Positions 41,265 through 51,507 of a DNA stretch of 64,000 bases are shown here, in pieces. The first letter of the stretch is position 1. Each line of letters opens with the position of its first letter. The position numbers were made by a program, and so were the translations under genes. The notes under the pieces were generated by a model, which saw only the letters and a program-made list of their open reading frames with translations, was not told the origin of the DNA and ran no database searches. The DNA is from Ruminococcaceae bacterium UBA3903 (GTDB lineage: Bacteria; Bacillota; Clostridia; Oscillospirales; Acutalibacteraceae): positions 1 through 64,000 of the forward strand of contig DGFJ01000033.1 in the NCBI GenBank assembly GCA_002391625.1, read 5' to 3'.

Positions 41265-42701
41265 TTAATATGCTTTGCCCCACATGACCATACATTTTGC
41301 AGGCTTGCCACAGCATACACATTTATCATCTAAATGCTCCTGTGTATCTGGGATACAGCGAGAACCTACACCTGTAACCTCTTTGACCTTGTCCTCGCAC
41401 TCCTCGTCACCACACCACATAGCCTTTACAAAGCCGTCGCCCTTGCTTTCTAGCACAGCTGTAATTTCGTCCATTGTTTTACAAGCGTAGGTTTTGTTTG
41501 CTCTGTTTTCCAGTGCCTTTTGGAACATACCATCACGCACCTCTTTCAGCTTTTTGGCTACCTCTGCCTGTAGGCTTTCTAGCTTAACTATTGTTTTTTC
41601 TCTGTTATGACGTGTTACTATTACACATTGACCCTGTTCAATATCACGAGGACCTATCTCTATTCTAAGTGGCACACCCTTCATCTCATATTCTGAGAAC
41701 TTCCAGCCTGGGCTGTTTTCGCTGTCGTCTACCTTTACACGGTAGTCCTTTTCCAGCGTAGCCTTTAGCTCCTGTGCTTTTTCCAGAACACCAGCCTTAT
41801 GCTGTGCAATAGGGATAATAACCGCCTGTATTGGTGCTACCGCTGGTGGCAATACAAGACCATTGTCATCACCATGTGTCATAATAATAGCACCTATTAA
41901 ACGTGTAGTAACACCCCATGAGGTTTGGTGTGGATACTGTTGTTTGTTTTCCTTGTTAGTGTACATTATTTCAAAAGCCTTGGCAAAGCCGTCGCCAAAG
42001 TAATGTGATGTGCCTGCCTGCAATGCCTTGCCATCGTGCATAAGTGCTTCTATAGCATAGGTTGCCTCTGCCCCTGCAAACTTGTCGCTGTCTGTTTTTT
42101 TGCCTGTAATTACAGGCATTGCCAAATAGGTTTCACAAAAATCCTTATAAACATTTAGCATACGCTCTGTTTCTTCTATAGCCTCATCAGCTGTTGCGTG
42201 AATAGTATGACCCTCCTGCCATAAAAATTCCCTTGAACGTAGGAAAGGACGGGTGGTTTTTTCCCAGCGAACTACGCTAACCCATTGATTATACAGCTTT
42301 GGTAAGTCCCTCCAGCTGTGTACAATGTTAGCATAATGCTCACAGAAAAGTGTTTCAGAGGTTGGACGCACACACAGCCTGTCCTCCAGCTTTTCGTTAC
42401 CGCCATATGTAACCCACGCTACCTCTGGTGCAAAGCCCTCTACGTGGTCTTTTTCCTTCTGTAAAAGGCTTTCTGGTATAAACATAGGCATACAAACATT
42501 TTCATGACCTGTTGCCTTAAACATTCCGTCCAGTATTTTTTGTATATTTTCCCAAATAGCGTAACCATAAGGTCGTATAACCATACAGCCCTTAACGCTT
42601 GTATATTCAATAAGCTCTGCTTTTTTTACAATGTCTGTGTACCATTTTGCAAAATCCTCATCCATAGAGGTTATTGCTTCAACCATTTTCTTTTCTGCCA
42701 T
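41265..42701 (-). CDS. proS: Proline--tRNA ligase, archaeal/eukaryote-like short type
   Basis: 478 residues. It lacks the bacterial insertion (editing) domain and has the C-terminal zinc-binding extension (CGDEEC ... CVCCGKPAKC) of the archaeal/eukaryote-type ProRS, which is common in clostridia and mycoplasmas. Class II motifs include TSETLFCEHYANIV and WEKTTRPFLRSREFLWQEGH. It is the first gene after a promoter at 42774-42802 and leads metA, the DinB-like gene and proA. Confidence 0.96.
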   Translation of the reverse strand: MAEKKMVEAITSMDEDFAKWYTDIVKKAELIEYTSVKGCMVIRPYGYAIWENIQKILDGMFKATGHENVCMPMFIPESLLQKEKDHVEGFAPEVAWVTYGGNEKLEDRLCVRPTSETLFCEHYANIVHSWRDLPKLYNQWVSVVRWEKTTRPFLRSREFLWQEGHTIHATADEAIEETERMLNVYKDFCETYLAMPVITGKKTDSDKFAGAEATYAIEALMHDGKALQAGTSHYFGDGFAKAFEIMYTNKENKQQYPHQTSWGVTTRLIGAIIMTHGDDNGLVLPPAVAPIQAVIIPIAQHKAGVLEKAQELKATLEKDYRVKVDDSENSPGWKFSEYEMKGVPLRIEIGPRDIEQGQCVIVTRHNREKTIVKLESLQAEVAKKLKEVRDGMFQKALENRANKTYACKTMDEITAVLESKGDGFVKAMWCGDEECEDKVKEVTGVGSRCIPDTQEHLDDKCVCCGKPAKCMVMWGKAY

Positions 42702-42773
42702 CGCTTTTATTCTCCCCTTAAAATAAGACAGGCTATATAAAAAGTATTGCCCACCCTAAAGACTAATATTTAC

Positions 42774-42802
42774 ATTATATATTTCTTTTGCATTTTTTTC
42801 AA
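42774..42802 (-). promoter_or_regulatory. Promoter for the proS-metA-dinB-like-proA run
   Basis: Minus strand TTGAAA (42802-42797), 17-base spacer, perfect TATAAT (42779-42774). Confidence 0.7.
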
Positions 42803-42851
42803 TAGCTAGTTACTTGGTAACCCCCATGTTTTAGCCACTAAGCCTGTATTA

Positions 42852-43925
42852 TCACTGGTTTATAAATGCGTTTATTCTGTCACCTACATTCTTTTGCAGG
42901 TTTCTATAGAAAAATTCAATGTCATACACATGATAAATGCCGTCACCAAAGGTGCTAAATCCTGCGGTGTACCTTGTATCATCTACATCTGTAACCTTTA
43001 ACGTGCCACGTTCAGAATCCATATATGCACCTGTAAATTCAGGAATTTCCTTTTGAACCCTGCCTTCGTTGTCTGTAAAGCACGCTCCTAAATTTTCCGA
43101 CCTATCAGCTACAGTGCTATCTGTTTTCCAATTTAATGGGTTTATACCTAATGTGGTATCTGGCACTAAGGCAGAGGTTGTTACATAGTCCTCCTCAGAG
43201 TTATAGGAAATTATAACCCCTGTATCTGTTTCACCCTGTGCAAGCCTTAGCTGTGGGTACTGCTGGGCTTCCTCTGCTGTAAAATGCCAGCCCACAGCGT
43301 ATGCCGCCACCAGCTGTTTGCTGTACTGTTCCTGTGTAAAAAACTCCTTCATCAGCCTAAGCACCATATCAGCACCTTGGGAAAATCCAGCTAAGATAAT
43401 AGGTCTGCCCTCATTATGCTGTGCCATATAATACAAAAAGGATTCTCTTATATCAGAATACGCTATATCAAAATATGGCTTTTCCAGCGTTTCATTTTGT
43501 AAGGCATACACTATCATCCCGACCTGCCTGTAATACGGTGCATACATTCTACAGCTGTCCTCATACACACCACGTCCCATATTAAGAGAGCCTAAAAAGC
43601 TCCTCTTTGTTTCTGTGTCACTAAGCAGCATATTAAAGGACTGTGAATTACCATTATACACTGTTGGACACACCATAAAAACGTCTGCCTGTTTACCCTC
43701 CCCTATACCGTTATATGCCCAGTTATCTGGATTATTGTATTTTGAGTCTGACAAATTAATTTGGCTGGATAGCTGCTGTGATTCTGATTGTGATGCGGAA
43801 GCCGAGGAATCAGCAGCGATTGTTGCTGACGAGTTGTTTTTACCACCTGAACAGCCAAACAATACCGTCACTGCTAATGCTCCGCATAATAATACTGATA
43901 TTGTCCTTAATATATATTTCTTCAT
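42852..43925 (-). CDS. DUF3089-family lipoprotein, alpha/beta-hydrolase-like
   Basis: 357 residues with a signal peptide and a lipobox-type LFGC (Cys25), then a Ser-rich spacer. The core has the hydrolase elbow AGFSQGADM (GxSxG) and the DUF3089-typical SCRMYAPYYRQVG. An esterase-like role on the cell surface is plausible but unproven; no experimental function is known to me for this family. A Cys-containing segment RMY is preserved. It has no cotranscribed neighbour of known function. Confidence 0.82.
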   Translation of the reverse strand: MKKYILRTISVLLCGALAVTVLFGCSGGKNNSSATIAADSSASASQSESQQLSSQINLSDSKYNNPDNWAYNGIGEGKQADVFMVCPTVYNGNSQSFNMLLSDTETKRSFLGSLNMGRGVYEDSCRMYAPYYRQVGMIVYALQNETLEKPYFDIAYSDIRESFLYYMAQHNEGRPIILAGFSQGADMVLRLMKEFFTQEQYSKQLVAAYAVGWHFTAEEAQQYPQLRLAQGETDTGVIISYNSEEDYVTTSALVPDTTLGINPLNWKTDSTVADRSENLGACFTDNEGRVQKEIPEFTGAYMDSERGTLKVTDVDDTRYTAGFSTFGDGIYHVYDIEFFYRNLQKNVGDRINAFINQ

Positions 43926-43955
43926 TATAACCCTCCATAATCAGTTTATTAAAAA

Positions 43956-43979
43956 TGTCCCCGTTTAATAACGGGGACA
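43956..43979 (-). terminator. Terminator of the malic enzyme gene
   Basis: A 10-bp stem TGTCCCCGTT / AACGGGGACA with a 4-base loop, followed by TTTTT on the minus strand. Confidence 0.85.
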
Positions 43980-43996
43980 AGGAAATTGTTGTAAAT

Positions 43997-45169
43997 TTAT
44001 TTTTGCGCTACGCCTGTTTTTTTAGCAGCCTCTATAACAGCCTGTGCTACAGCACTGCCAATTCGCTTATCCAGTGCATCTGGTAAAATATAATCAAAAT
44101 CCAGCTTATCATCTGTTACCAAATTTGCAATAGCATAGGAGGCAGCTATGTTCATTTCATCATTAATTTCCTTTGCACGACAATCCAAAGCACCTCTAAA
44201 AATACCTGGAAAAGCCAGCACATTGTTTATTTGGTTGGGAAAATCGGAACGGCCTGTACCTACTACCCTTGCACCTGCTTTTTTTGCTACATTAGGCATA
44301 ATCTCTGGTGTGGGATTCGCCATTGCAAAAACAATAGGCTCTAAGTTCATAGACCTTACCATTTCCTCGCTAACAATGTTAGGGGCAGAAACACCAATAA
44401 ATACATCTGCACCACTCATTGCGTCTGCCAATGTACCTGTCATATTATTTTTATTTGAGTTTTTTGCCATTTCCTGTTGGGCATTGTTTAGACCCTCTAC
44501 ACCCTTGGCAATAATACCGCATTGGTCAACCATTACTAGATCGCCTACACCCATTCTAAGCAGGTGCTTGCCAATAGCAATTCCAGCTGAGCCCGCACCG
44601 TTTATAACCGCACGAATTTTAGTAATATCCTTTTTCGTTACCTTTAAAGCATTTAACATAGCGGCGGCCACAACAACCGCTGTGCCATGCTGGTCATCAT
44701 GAAATACAGGAATATCACAAATTTCCTTTAGCTTGGCTTCTATTTCAAAGCAACGTGGTGCTGCTATATCCTCTAGGTTAATGCCACCAAAGCTGCCAGA
44801 AATTAAATAAACCGTGCGTACAATTTCCTCTACACTTTTTGAACGTACACAAATAGGGAAGGCATCTACATCTGCAAACGCTTTAAACAACGCACATTTG
44901 CCCTCCATTACAGGCATTCCTGCTTCTGGTCCTATGTCGCCTAAGCCCAGCACCGCCGTACCATCTGTTACAACGGCTACCAAATTTCCACGTCTGGTTA
45001 GGTCAAAGGATTTTTGGTAGTCCTTATTTATCTCTAGACATGGCTGAGCAACACCTGGGGTATATGCCAATGAAAGGTCGTGTGCTGTTTCAAGGGGCGG
45101 CACTGCATTAACCTCAATTTTACCTCTCCATTCATAATGCTTTTGCAAAGATTCTTCTCTAATATCCAA
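43997..45169 (-). CDS. Malic enzyme, NAD(P)-dependent
   Basis: A 390-residue short bacterial malic enzyme that decarboxylates malate to pyruvate. Landmarks are AYTPGVAQPCLEI, the acid pair around GGINLEDIAAP, FHDDQHGTAVV and the NAD(P) Rossmann motif NGAGSAGIAIG. The start is probably the TTG nine bases after AAAGGA; another in-frame TTG directly abuts that site. Cofactor choice is not determined here. Confidence 0.92.
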   Translation of the reverse strand: MDIREESLQKHYEWRGKIEVNAVPPLETAHDLSLAYTPGVAQPCLEINKDYQKSFDLTRRGNLVAVVTDGTAVLGLGDIGPEAGMPVMEGKCALFKAFADVDAFPICVRSKSVEEIVRTVYLISGSFGGINLEDIAAPRCFEIEAKLKEICDIPVFHDDQHGTAVVVAAAMLNALKVTKKDITKIRAVINGAGSAGIAIGKHLLRMGVGDLVMVDQCGIIAKGVEGLNNAQQEMAKNSNKNNMTGTLADAMSGADVFIGVSAPNIVSEEMVRSMNLEPIVFAMANPTPEIMPNVAKKAGARVVGTGRSDFPNQINNVLAFPGIFRGALDCRAKEINDEMNIAASYAIANLVTDDKLDFDYILPDALDKRIGSAVAQAVIEAAKKTGVAQK

Positions 45170-45253
45170 CCTTATCAATCCTTTCTTAAACGTCCAAACA
45201 TATATTGTAAATGATACGCTAAGAATAATAATATGTCAATAATTATGGTGATA

Positions 45254-48200
45254 TTATATGTATATTTCCACGGTACTGCCTGTGTTGTTCTTTCGTACAA
45301 TCAGCTTTTTATCTATATTTTCCTTTAACTGACTAACATGGGATATTATACCCACCAGCCTGTTGCCCTGTGTCAGCTGATTAAGTATATCCACCGCTTG
45401 GTTAAGCGATTGGTCATCCAACGAGCCAAAGCCCTCATCCACAAACATTGTATCTAGGCACACGCCGCCTGCTTTTCGCTGAATAACATCAGACAAGCCC
45501 AGTGCCAGTGATAAGGATGCTTTAAACGCCTCTCCCCCAGACAATGATTTTACACTTCTGTTTTTGCCAGTATAGTTGTCAAGCACCTCCAGCTCTAAGC
45601 CCGACTGGCTACGCAGATTTTCTGCCTGTGTTGCACGTACCAGCTTATATCTGCCATCACTCATATATGTAAACCGCTTGTTTGCCTCGTAAATAATCTC
45701 GCTAAAATAAGCCCCCTGTATATACTGCTCAAAGGCTATTTTTTCCTTACCGCTAAGCTCACCATTGGCTGTTTCTGACAAATTTTTAAGCACCATATAG
45801 CTGTCCACATACCCTAGCAACAGTTTGGCTTGCCTTTTAATATTTGTTAGTATATCGGTATTTGAATTTAGCCTTGTTATTATATTGTCCCTGTTCTGTG
45901 TTTGGCTGGCTATACACTGCACCAAATTTTGTTTTTCTTCACTAAGTGGCATTAGGTCTACTATTTTTTCACCCTTTAGCTGTGATGTTAACAGGTCAAC
46001 GTTGCTTTTTGCCTGAGTGTAATCAGCAACAAAGCCGTTTATCCTTGTTGTTATCTCCTGTATTTCATCATTAGTTTTCAGTGATTTTATATAGCTGTCA
46101 TAGCTGTCAAAATTATTTTCCTTTAGCAGAATATTTAATTTTTCCAGCATCCCTGCTAATACTGTATTATTTTCCCTTAAGCTGACCTTGTTTTCCTCTA
46201 AAGTAGCCTTGGTGGTTTCCAGCCTATCCTTAAGCTGTCTATACAGCTTTTCTGCTGTTTCATATTCCTGCTGCAGCTGGCATAAGGCTTTTTGTTTTTC
46301 GTTTAAAACCTTTTTGGCAGCTTGTGCAGTATCGTACTGCAGCTGTTTTCCAACGGCGGTATATTCACCCTTTGTTTTTTCCAGCTGTGCTAAGGTTTTT
46401 TGTATATTTTCCGTTAATACCTTTACCTGCTGCTGAAGCTCCTTAAGGTTTTCCTCGTAAAGGTTAAGCTGTTCCTTGGCTGCACCTGCAAGCCCTTGCT
46501 TTTCCCTCAAATTTTTCTTTTTTTCACGCAGTATATTACAGCGAGCTGTTTCGTTTTTTATTTCCGACTTTATAACCTGGCTACAATTTTCCTTGGTAAC
46601 AGTCACCCCTTCAGTACAATTAATTATATCATTTACAATACTGTTCATCTCTGCATCAAGCCTTGCTTGTATAGCCCCAGACATTTCGCTGGCTTGTTGT
46701 CTGGCAATATATGCCGTATCCTTTTCCTGTCCTTTTTTGTCCAGCTGCTCCTTGTCTGGTATTTCCTGCAATAGCTTGGCCGGATTTGGATGCAAGGCAC
46801 TGCCACATACGGGGCAGGGGGTGTTTTCCTGCAATGTTGCTGCTAACAGGCCTGCTTGTCCCTGTAAGAAACGGCTTTCCATAAGGGCATACTCTGTGTT
46901 TACATCAATATAAGCCTTATCTAAGCTGATAAAGCTTCTCCATGCCTGTTCCAGCTTTGTTTTACTGGCCTCTGCCCTAATAAGCCTATCATTTAATGCT
47001 TTTAACACACCACCAACCTGCTGTCGTTGTACAAAGCTATTTTTTAGCTGTTCCTCTAAAATAGGCAGATTATCATATTTCTTTAAGGTTTCCTTTAGAC
47101 CTTCAACGCTTTTGGTGTATGTATCCAGCAGTCCCTCTTTAGCTTTAATATTTTTCTGTAATACATCAAATTCCTTTTGAAGCTTTCCACATTGCAAGCC
47201 CAAATTGTTAAAAACCTGATACCTGTCCTGCTCCTCTATTAATTTTGAAATTTCTGCTTTTAGCTTATCACGCTGCAGCTCTCCATTTTTTTGTAATAGA
47301 TACTTAGCGTATAGCTCTTGTAACAGCTTATTTTTTTCACTAATAAACCTTTCCTTGTCCTTAATTTGGATTACTAGCCTTTCTATATCACCTTGTAAGG
47401 AGGTCACTTTATCCGCCGTAGGCTTAATGTTTACCAAAGCTGTCTGTGCCTGTGCCAAGGCTTGCTTATCCTTTTCAACGCCTGCCAATAAGCTCTCTAA
47501 TTTTACTAGGTTAGCTTTTTCCCTTTTCAGACTGTACAGCTTTTCATTATTATCTGCACCTTGGGTTATTTTAAGGGATAAATTTTTTACAGTGGCGTCC
47601 ATAGTAGCCAACGAGCTATTAATCTTGCTTTCTAAATGCTTATCCTCGTCTATAGCCTTTTGTAAAAGCTCAGTTATTTCATCTATTTTATTAACATTCT
47701 GCTCTTGCTGTAAGCTATAAATATCACCATAATACAGGCTATTCTCATGAACCTTTATCCCCTGTATATATTGTAAAATACCTGTTTGTGCCATTTTATA
47801 ATCAGTCTTGGCTGATACCATTTTGGATTTTAATTGAAGCTGAAGCTGTTGGCAAAACCCCGTATTAAAAATCCTTCTGAAAATTTCCCCACGTTCCTTA
47901 CTGCCCGCTAACAGCAACCGCAAAAAATCCCCCTGTGCTATCATTGCTATTTGGGTAAACTGGCTATAGTCAATGCCCATTAGCTCCTTAACATAGGTGG
48001 TTACCTGTTTATTGCCTGTTATCACCTTACCGTCTGTAAGCGTTAGCTCAGCATTTGGATTTTCTGTGGTTGTACCTTTACCGTTTGCCTTTGCACGCGC
48101 ATATTTAGGGTTACGTTTTACTGTATAAATATCCTTACCATATGCAAATGTTAGCCTTACATAGGTTTTTACGTCCTCCTTAGCAAAGTCACTGCGTAGC

Positions 48201-48394
48201 ATTTCACCTGTTCGTGTGCCACCGCTGGTTTCCCCATACAACGCATAGGTGATAGCATCAAAAATAGTCGTTTTACCCGCACCTGTATCACCTGTTATGA
48301 GAAAAATCCCCCTGCTGCCAAAACGTTCAAAGGGAATATTCACCCAGTCTGGATATGGTCCAAAGCCACTGATTTCTAAATTTATCGGTCGCAT
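45254..48394 (-). CDS. sbcC: Exonuclease subunit SbcC
   Basis: A 1046-residue SMC-like ATPase of the SbcCD (Mre11-Rad50-like) nuclease. Walker A is GDTGAGKTT (about 35-43), long coiled coils flank a zinc hook CPVC around residue 530, and the C-terminus has signature SLSGGEAFKASL and Walker B with FVDEGFGSLDD. It directly follows sbcD with no gap. Confidence 0.96.
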   Translation of the reverse strand: MRPINLEISGFGPYPDWVNIPFERFGSRGIFLITGDTGAGKTTIFDAITYALYGETSGGTRTGEMLRSDFAKEDVKTYVRLTFAYGKDIYTVKRNPKYARAKANGKGTTTENPNAELTLTDGKVITGNKQVTTYVKELMGIDYSQFTQIAMIAQGDFLRLLLAGSKERGEIFRRIFNTGFCQQLQLQLKSKMVSAKTDYKMAQTGILQYIQGIKVHENSLYYGDIYSLQQEQNVNKIDEITELLQKAIDEDKHLESKINSSLATMDATVKNLSLKITQGADNNEKLYSLKREKANLVKLESLLAGVEKDKQALAQAQTALVNIKPTADKVTSLQGDIERLVIQIKDKERFISEKNKLLQELYAKYLLQKNGELQRDKLKAEISKLIEEQDRYQVFNNLGLQCGKLQKEFDVLQKNIKAKEGLLDTYTKSVEGLKETLKKYDNLPILEEQLKNSFVQRQQVGGVLKALNDRLIRAEASKTKLEQAWRSFISLDKAYIDVNTEYALMESRFLQGQAGLLAATLQENTPCPVCGSALHPNPAKLLQEIPDKEQLDKKGQEKDTAYIARQQASEMSGAIQARLDAEMNSIVNDIINCTEGVTVTKENCSQVIKSEIKNETARCNILREKKKNLREKQGLAGAAKEQLNLYEENLKELQQQVKVLTENIQKTLAQLEKTKGEYTAVGKQLQYDTAQAAKKVLNEKQKALCQLQQEYETAEKLYRQLKDRLETTKATLEENKVSLRENNTVLAGMLEKLNILLKENNFDSYDSYIKSLKTNDEIQEITTRINGFVADYTQAKSNVDLLTSQLKGEKIVDLMPLSEEKQNLVQCIASQTQNRDNIITRLNSNTDILTNIKRQAKLLLGYVDSYMVLKNLSETANGELSGKEKIAFEQYIQGAYFSEIIYEANKRFTYMSDGRYKLVRATQAENLRSQSGLELEVLDNYTGKNRSVKSLSGGEAFKASLSLALGLSDVIQRKAGGVCLDTMFVDEGFGSLDDQSLNQAVDILNQLTQGNRLVGIISHVSQLKENIDKKLIVRKNNTGSTVEIYI

Positions 48395-49537
48395 TTACTC
48401 CACCCCCAGCCCCTGTAATATTTCCATAACTATTTTACATTTATCCTTATTAATATCATGGTTATTTTGCAGCCTATAAAATTCATTAAAAAGCTGTAGG
48501 TTGCTTTTGCCTTCCATTTCATTTACGGCGTCTATAGCATTATCCTTTTGTGTACGCTGGTTGTCAATGTCCAACCGCATAATATTAGGGTACACTGTTC
48601 TTAGCCTACCCATTGGGTCAAACAAATCCTGCTCATCTGTCAATGTAACGTGTAAATAGTCCTCATTATTTCCACTGTTTACAATTTCTGCTGACATTAG
48701 CACATCTATATTTCCCCTTATTTCCCGCATATCACGCCTTGGCTCTAAGGGAATAAGCTGTACTGCCACCTTGTTTTTTTCGGCTATATCCACCACTGTT
48801 ATGGATTTATTATATCTGCACTCAGAAAATGAATATTTTAGGGGCGAGCCACAGTATCGCACTGTGTCACGTCCTACACGCTGTGGGTTATGTAAATGTC
48901 CTAAAGCTACATAGTCAAACATATGGAACAGGGACACATCTATATTGTCCACACCACCTACAGACACGCTTTCCGAATTTGCCCGCTGTGGCAGGTCTGC
49001 ACCCCCTGTAATAAATTGATGCGCCACCAATATATTTCTGCTGCTGCTGTCTATCTCTTCTTTTTCTAATATAGCTGTTACTGCCTGTTCATATGTGCTT
49101 ATCTCTTTATCCTGAAAAAATCTGCGAACAGCTGGGGGCTTAATAAACGGCAGCAGATATACATTAACGTCACCTAGGCTGTCTGTTAGTACATATTTTT
49201 CTAAGGTGCCGTTATAACCTCCACATATATATATCCTATTGCTTTGCATTAACCTACTGCCAAATGATAACCGCTCACCGCTGTCGTGGTTTCCACTAAT
49301 TATAAATACAGGCACAGCCTTGCCTGCTAACCTTGTTATAAAATCATCCAGCACCTCTACTGCCTCTGCTGATGGTACAGCCTTATCGTACACATCACCA
49401 GCTATTAATATGGCGTCTGGTTTTATATGGTCAAGCTCTTCTAAAATCTCATTTAAAATAAACTGCTGGTCTAGGAGCATGGAAAATTCGTTAACGTTTT
49501 TTCCTATATGTATATCTGATAAATGCACAAATCTCAT
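48395..49537 (-). CDS. sbcD: Exonuclease subunit SbcD
   Basis: A 380-residue Mre11-like manganese nuclease. Metal motifs are LSDIHIG (Asp8, His10), AGDVYD, SGNHDS and VAHQF/ALGHLH. It processes hairpins and blocked DNA ends with SbcC. The upstream HAD gene overlaps its start by four bases. Confidence 0.96.
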   Translation of the reverse strand: MRFVHLSDIHIGKNVNEFSMLLDQQFILNEILEELDHIKPDAILIAGDVYDKAVPSAEAVEVLDDFITRLAGKAVPVFIISGNHDSGERLSFGSRLMQSNRIYICGGYNGTLEKYVLTDSLGDVNVYLLPFIKPPAVRRFFQDKEISTYEQAVTAILEKEEIDSSSRNILVAHQFITGGADLPQRANSESVSVGGVDNIDVSLFHMFDYVALGHLHNPQRVGRDTVRYCGSPLKYSFSECRYNKSITVVDIAEKNKVAVQLIPLEPRRDMREIRGNIDVLMSAEIVNSGNNEDYLHVTLTDEQDLFDPMGRLRTVYPNIMRLDIDNQRTQKDNAIDAVNEMEGKSNLQLFNEFYRLQNNHDINKDKCKIVMEILQGLGVE

Positions 49538-50205
49538 TTTTCCACCGCTTTTTTATGAATTTCCAGTATATCAATAACCTGTATTAAATCATCCGCTTTA
49601 GCAAATAGCAATTTGGCTGTGTTCTGGTCTGGCGGTGTAAGGTCTGGCACCATTATGGTGTTACACCTAGCACGAAAAGCCGACAGCACACCATTTGGCG
49701 AGTCCTCAACTGCTACACATTCCATTGGCTGTAACCCTAGCTGCCTAGACGCCTCTAAATAAACATCTGGCTCAGGCTTACCGTTTTTCACCATTGATGC
49801 ACATATAATTTTATCAAAATAATCATATATACCTATCTGTTTTAAATACTGTGTCGTTCGGTCAATATCTGTTGCTGTTGCTACAGCACATTTTAAGCCA
49901 TTGCTTTTTATATACTGCAACAGCTGGTCTATGCCTTTTTTCTTCTCTATGCCGTACTCTTCTATGTGGTGTGCCATCAGCTCTTTTCGTCGGTCACGCA
50001 CCCTTGCATAGTCAAAATCAGGGCATACTATTTTTTTAAGCAAGGGAGCTGCTAATTTTTCTGGCAGACTGCGTATTTCTAAAACGTGTTCTGGTTTCAT
50101 AGGAAAGCCGTTTTCAACGGCACCCTGTACCCAAAACCGCTGATACCACTTTTCGGTATCAATAATAACACCGTCCATATCAAAAATAATTCCTTTTATT
50201 TTCAT
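49534..50205 (-). CDS. HAD hydrolase, beta-phosphoglucomutase/phosphatase-like
   Basis: 223 residues: nucleophile DMDGV at residues 9-13 (Asp9, Asp11), a helical cap, motif II in VATATD, Lys in KNGKPEPDVY and acidic motif VAVEDSPNG. This subgroup holds both mutases and phosphatases; the substrate is not assignable. The start is preceded by AAAGGGG, and the stop overlaps sbcD, which argues for cotranscription but not function. Confidence 0.88.
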   Translation of the reverse strand: MKIKGIIFDMDGVIIDTEKWYQRFWVQGAVENGFPMKPEHVLEIRSLPEKLAAPLLKKIVCPDFDYARVRDRRKELMAHHIEEYGIEKKKGIDQLLQYIKSNGLKCAVATATDIDRTTQYLKQIGIYDYFDKIICASMVKNGKPEPDVYLEASRQLGLQPMECVAVEDSPNGVLSAFRARCNTIMVPDLTPPDQNTAKLLFAKADDLIQVIDILEIHKKAVEK

Positions 50206-50234
50206 AAAACACCATTACCCCTTTCAAAACAACA

Positions 50235-50266
50235 AACGGCTGAAAGCAAGTATCGTTTCAGCCGTT
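50235..50266 (-). terminator. Terminator of the M23 peptidase gene
   Basis: An 11-bp stem AACGGCTGAAA / TTTCAGCCGTT with a 10-base loop, followed on the minus strand by TGTTGTTTTG. Confidence 0.75.
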
Positions 50267-50271
50267 AAAAT

Positions 50272-51468
50272 TTAAAATAATTCTATAGATGGATCGTAAC
50301 GTTCACCCAAATACCAGCACTCAAAATGCAAATGAGCACCGTAGGAATCCCCCGTATTACCTATGTATCCAATAATATCACCTTGTTTTACCTGCTGTCC
50401 TGATGTAACCGCCACCCTGCTGCAATGTGCATACTGTGTGTAGTATCCACCGCCATGGTCAAGCATGACATGATAACCCCAGCCAGAACCCCACTCATCT
50501 GTAGAGTTAGCAACAACTGCCGTGCCGTCAGCTACTGCAACAATAGGCTTGCCATAGGCACTGCCATTACAGGCAAAATCTATACCCTTGTGGTTTCTGC
50601 CGTCACCCCAGTAGGACGTTATTAAGGGACATTCAGGTGCTGGCAAAATATATTTTTGCCCTGTGCGTTCACCGTTGCTGGTGGATGGAATATATGTACC
50701 ACCGGAGGTCTGGGTCTTTTCCCCCTCCAGCTGTGTCTGTAGCTGTGACAGCTGGTCAATCAGCTGTTGTTGTTCAGCCTCAACCCCGCTCTTGTCTTTT
50801 TCTAGGCTGCCCTGTTTAGCTTCAATATCAGCCACCAAGAGGTCGCTTTCCTCCTGTAGCACCGACAAATTTTCCATTTTACCCTCTAGGGTTGTTTGGG
50901 TATTTTCTATTTCCTGTTTTTCCTTTTCTATCTGTAGCTTTTCCCCGTTTATTTTATTTAGCTTTTCTTGTAATTGGCCTATAAGCTCCTTGTCATGGTC
51001 ACTTATATTTTTTATAAGATAAGCCTTATCTATAAAGTCACTAAAATTCTTTGCACCTAACAATATTTCTAAATTGGATGCATCACCAGCCATATAAATA
51101 GCACGCAAACGTACACGAAGCTGTTCATAGCCCTTCTCAATTAAAACCTGCATACTGTAAATATCCGTCTGCTTTTCCTTGATAGCACTGTTTAAGGCTG
51201 TCAGTGTACCTGTCAATTTGTCGATTTCATCCTGTGCAGACTTTATTTGATTTTGCAGGTTGGTGCTTAGGGTCTTTTGCTCTTCTAAATCGTCCTTTGC
51301 ATCATCTATTTTACTTTGTATATCCCTTTTTTTCTGTTCCAGCTGCTGTTGCTGTGTTTGGTTATTGTCTATATCCTCTTGAGTGGTAGCATAAACAGTT
51401 GTAGCCGTACACACTGCCACAGCCAACACCGTAGCTATGATAGCCCTGTACGTCCTTTTACCCTTCAT
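50272..51468 (-). CDS. Secreted coiled-coil M23-family peptidase (EnvC/CwlO-like)
   Basis: About 398 residues: signal peptide (MKGKRTYRAIIATVLAVAV onward), a long coiled coil (about 30-245) with Leu/Glu/Gln repeats, a Ser/Gly linker, then a LytM domain with HKGIDFAC, HVMLDHGGG and HLHFECWYL; the zinc ligands His/Asp/His look present. It resembles the EnvC/PcsB family that activates or performs cell-wall cleavage. The start is taken at the second ATG because the first abuts the GAAAGGA site. Confidence 0.88.
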   Translation of the reverse strand: MKGKRTYRAIIATVLAVAVCTATTVYATTQEDIDNNQTQQQQLEQKKRDIQSKIDDAKDDLEEQKTLSTNLQNQIKSAQDEIDKLTGTLTALNSAIKEKQTDIYSMQVLIEKGYEQLRVRLRAIYMAGDASNLEILLGAKNFSDFIDKAYLIKNISDHDKELIGQLQEKLNKINGEKLQIEKEKQEIENTQTTLEGKMENLSVLQEESDLLVADIEAKQGSLEKDKSGVEAEQQQLIDQLSQLQTQLEGEKTQTSGGTYIPSTSNGERTGQKYILPAPECPLITSYWGDGRNHKGIDFACNGSAYGKPIVAVADGTAVVANSTDEWGSGWGYHVMLDHGGGYYTQYAHCSRVAVTSGQQVKQGDIIGYIGNTGDSYGAHLHFECWYLGERYDPSIELF

Positions 51469-51507
51469 TCTGTTAACCATTCCTTTCGTATAACCATTAT
51501 AAATATT

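Noticed and set aside
42702..42851. T-box or SAM riboswitch leader for proS-metA
   Set aside because: Only 150 bases, no T-box sequence or conserved SAM-riboswitch core; a plain promoter explains it.
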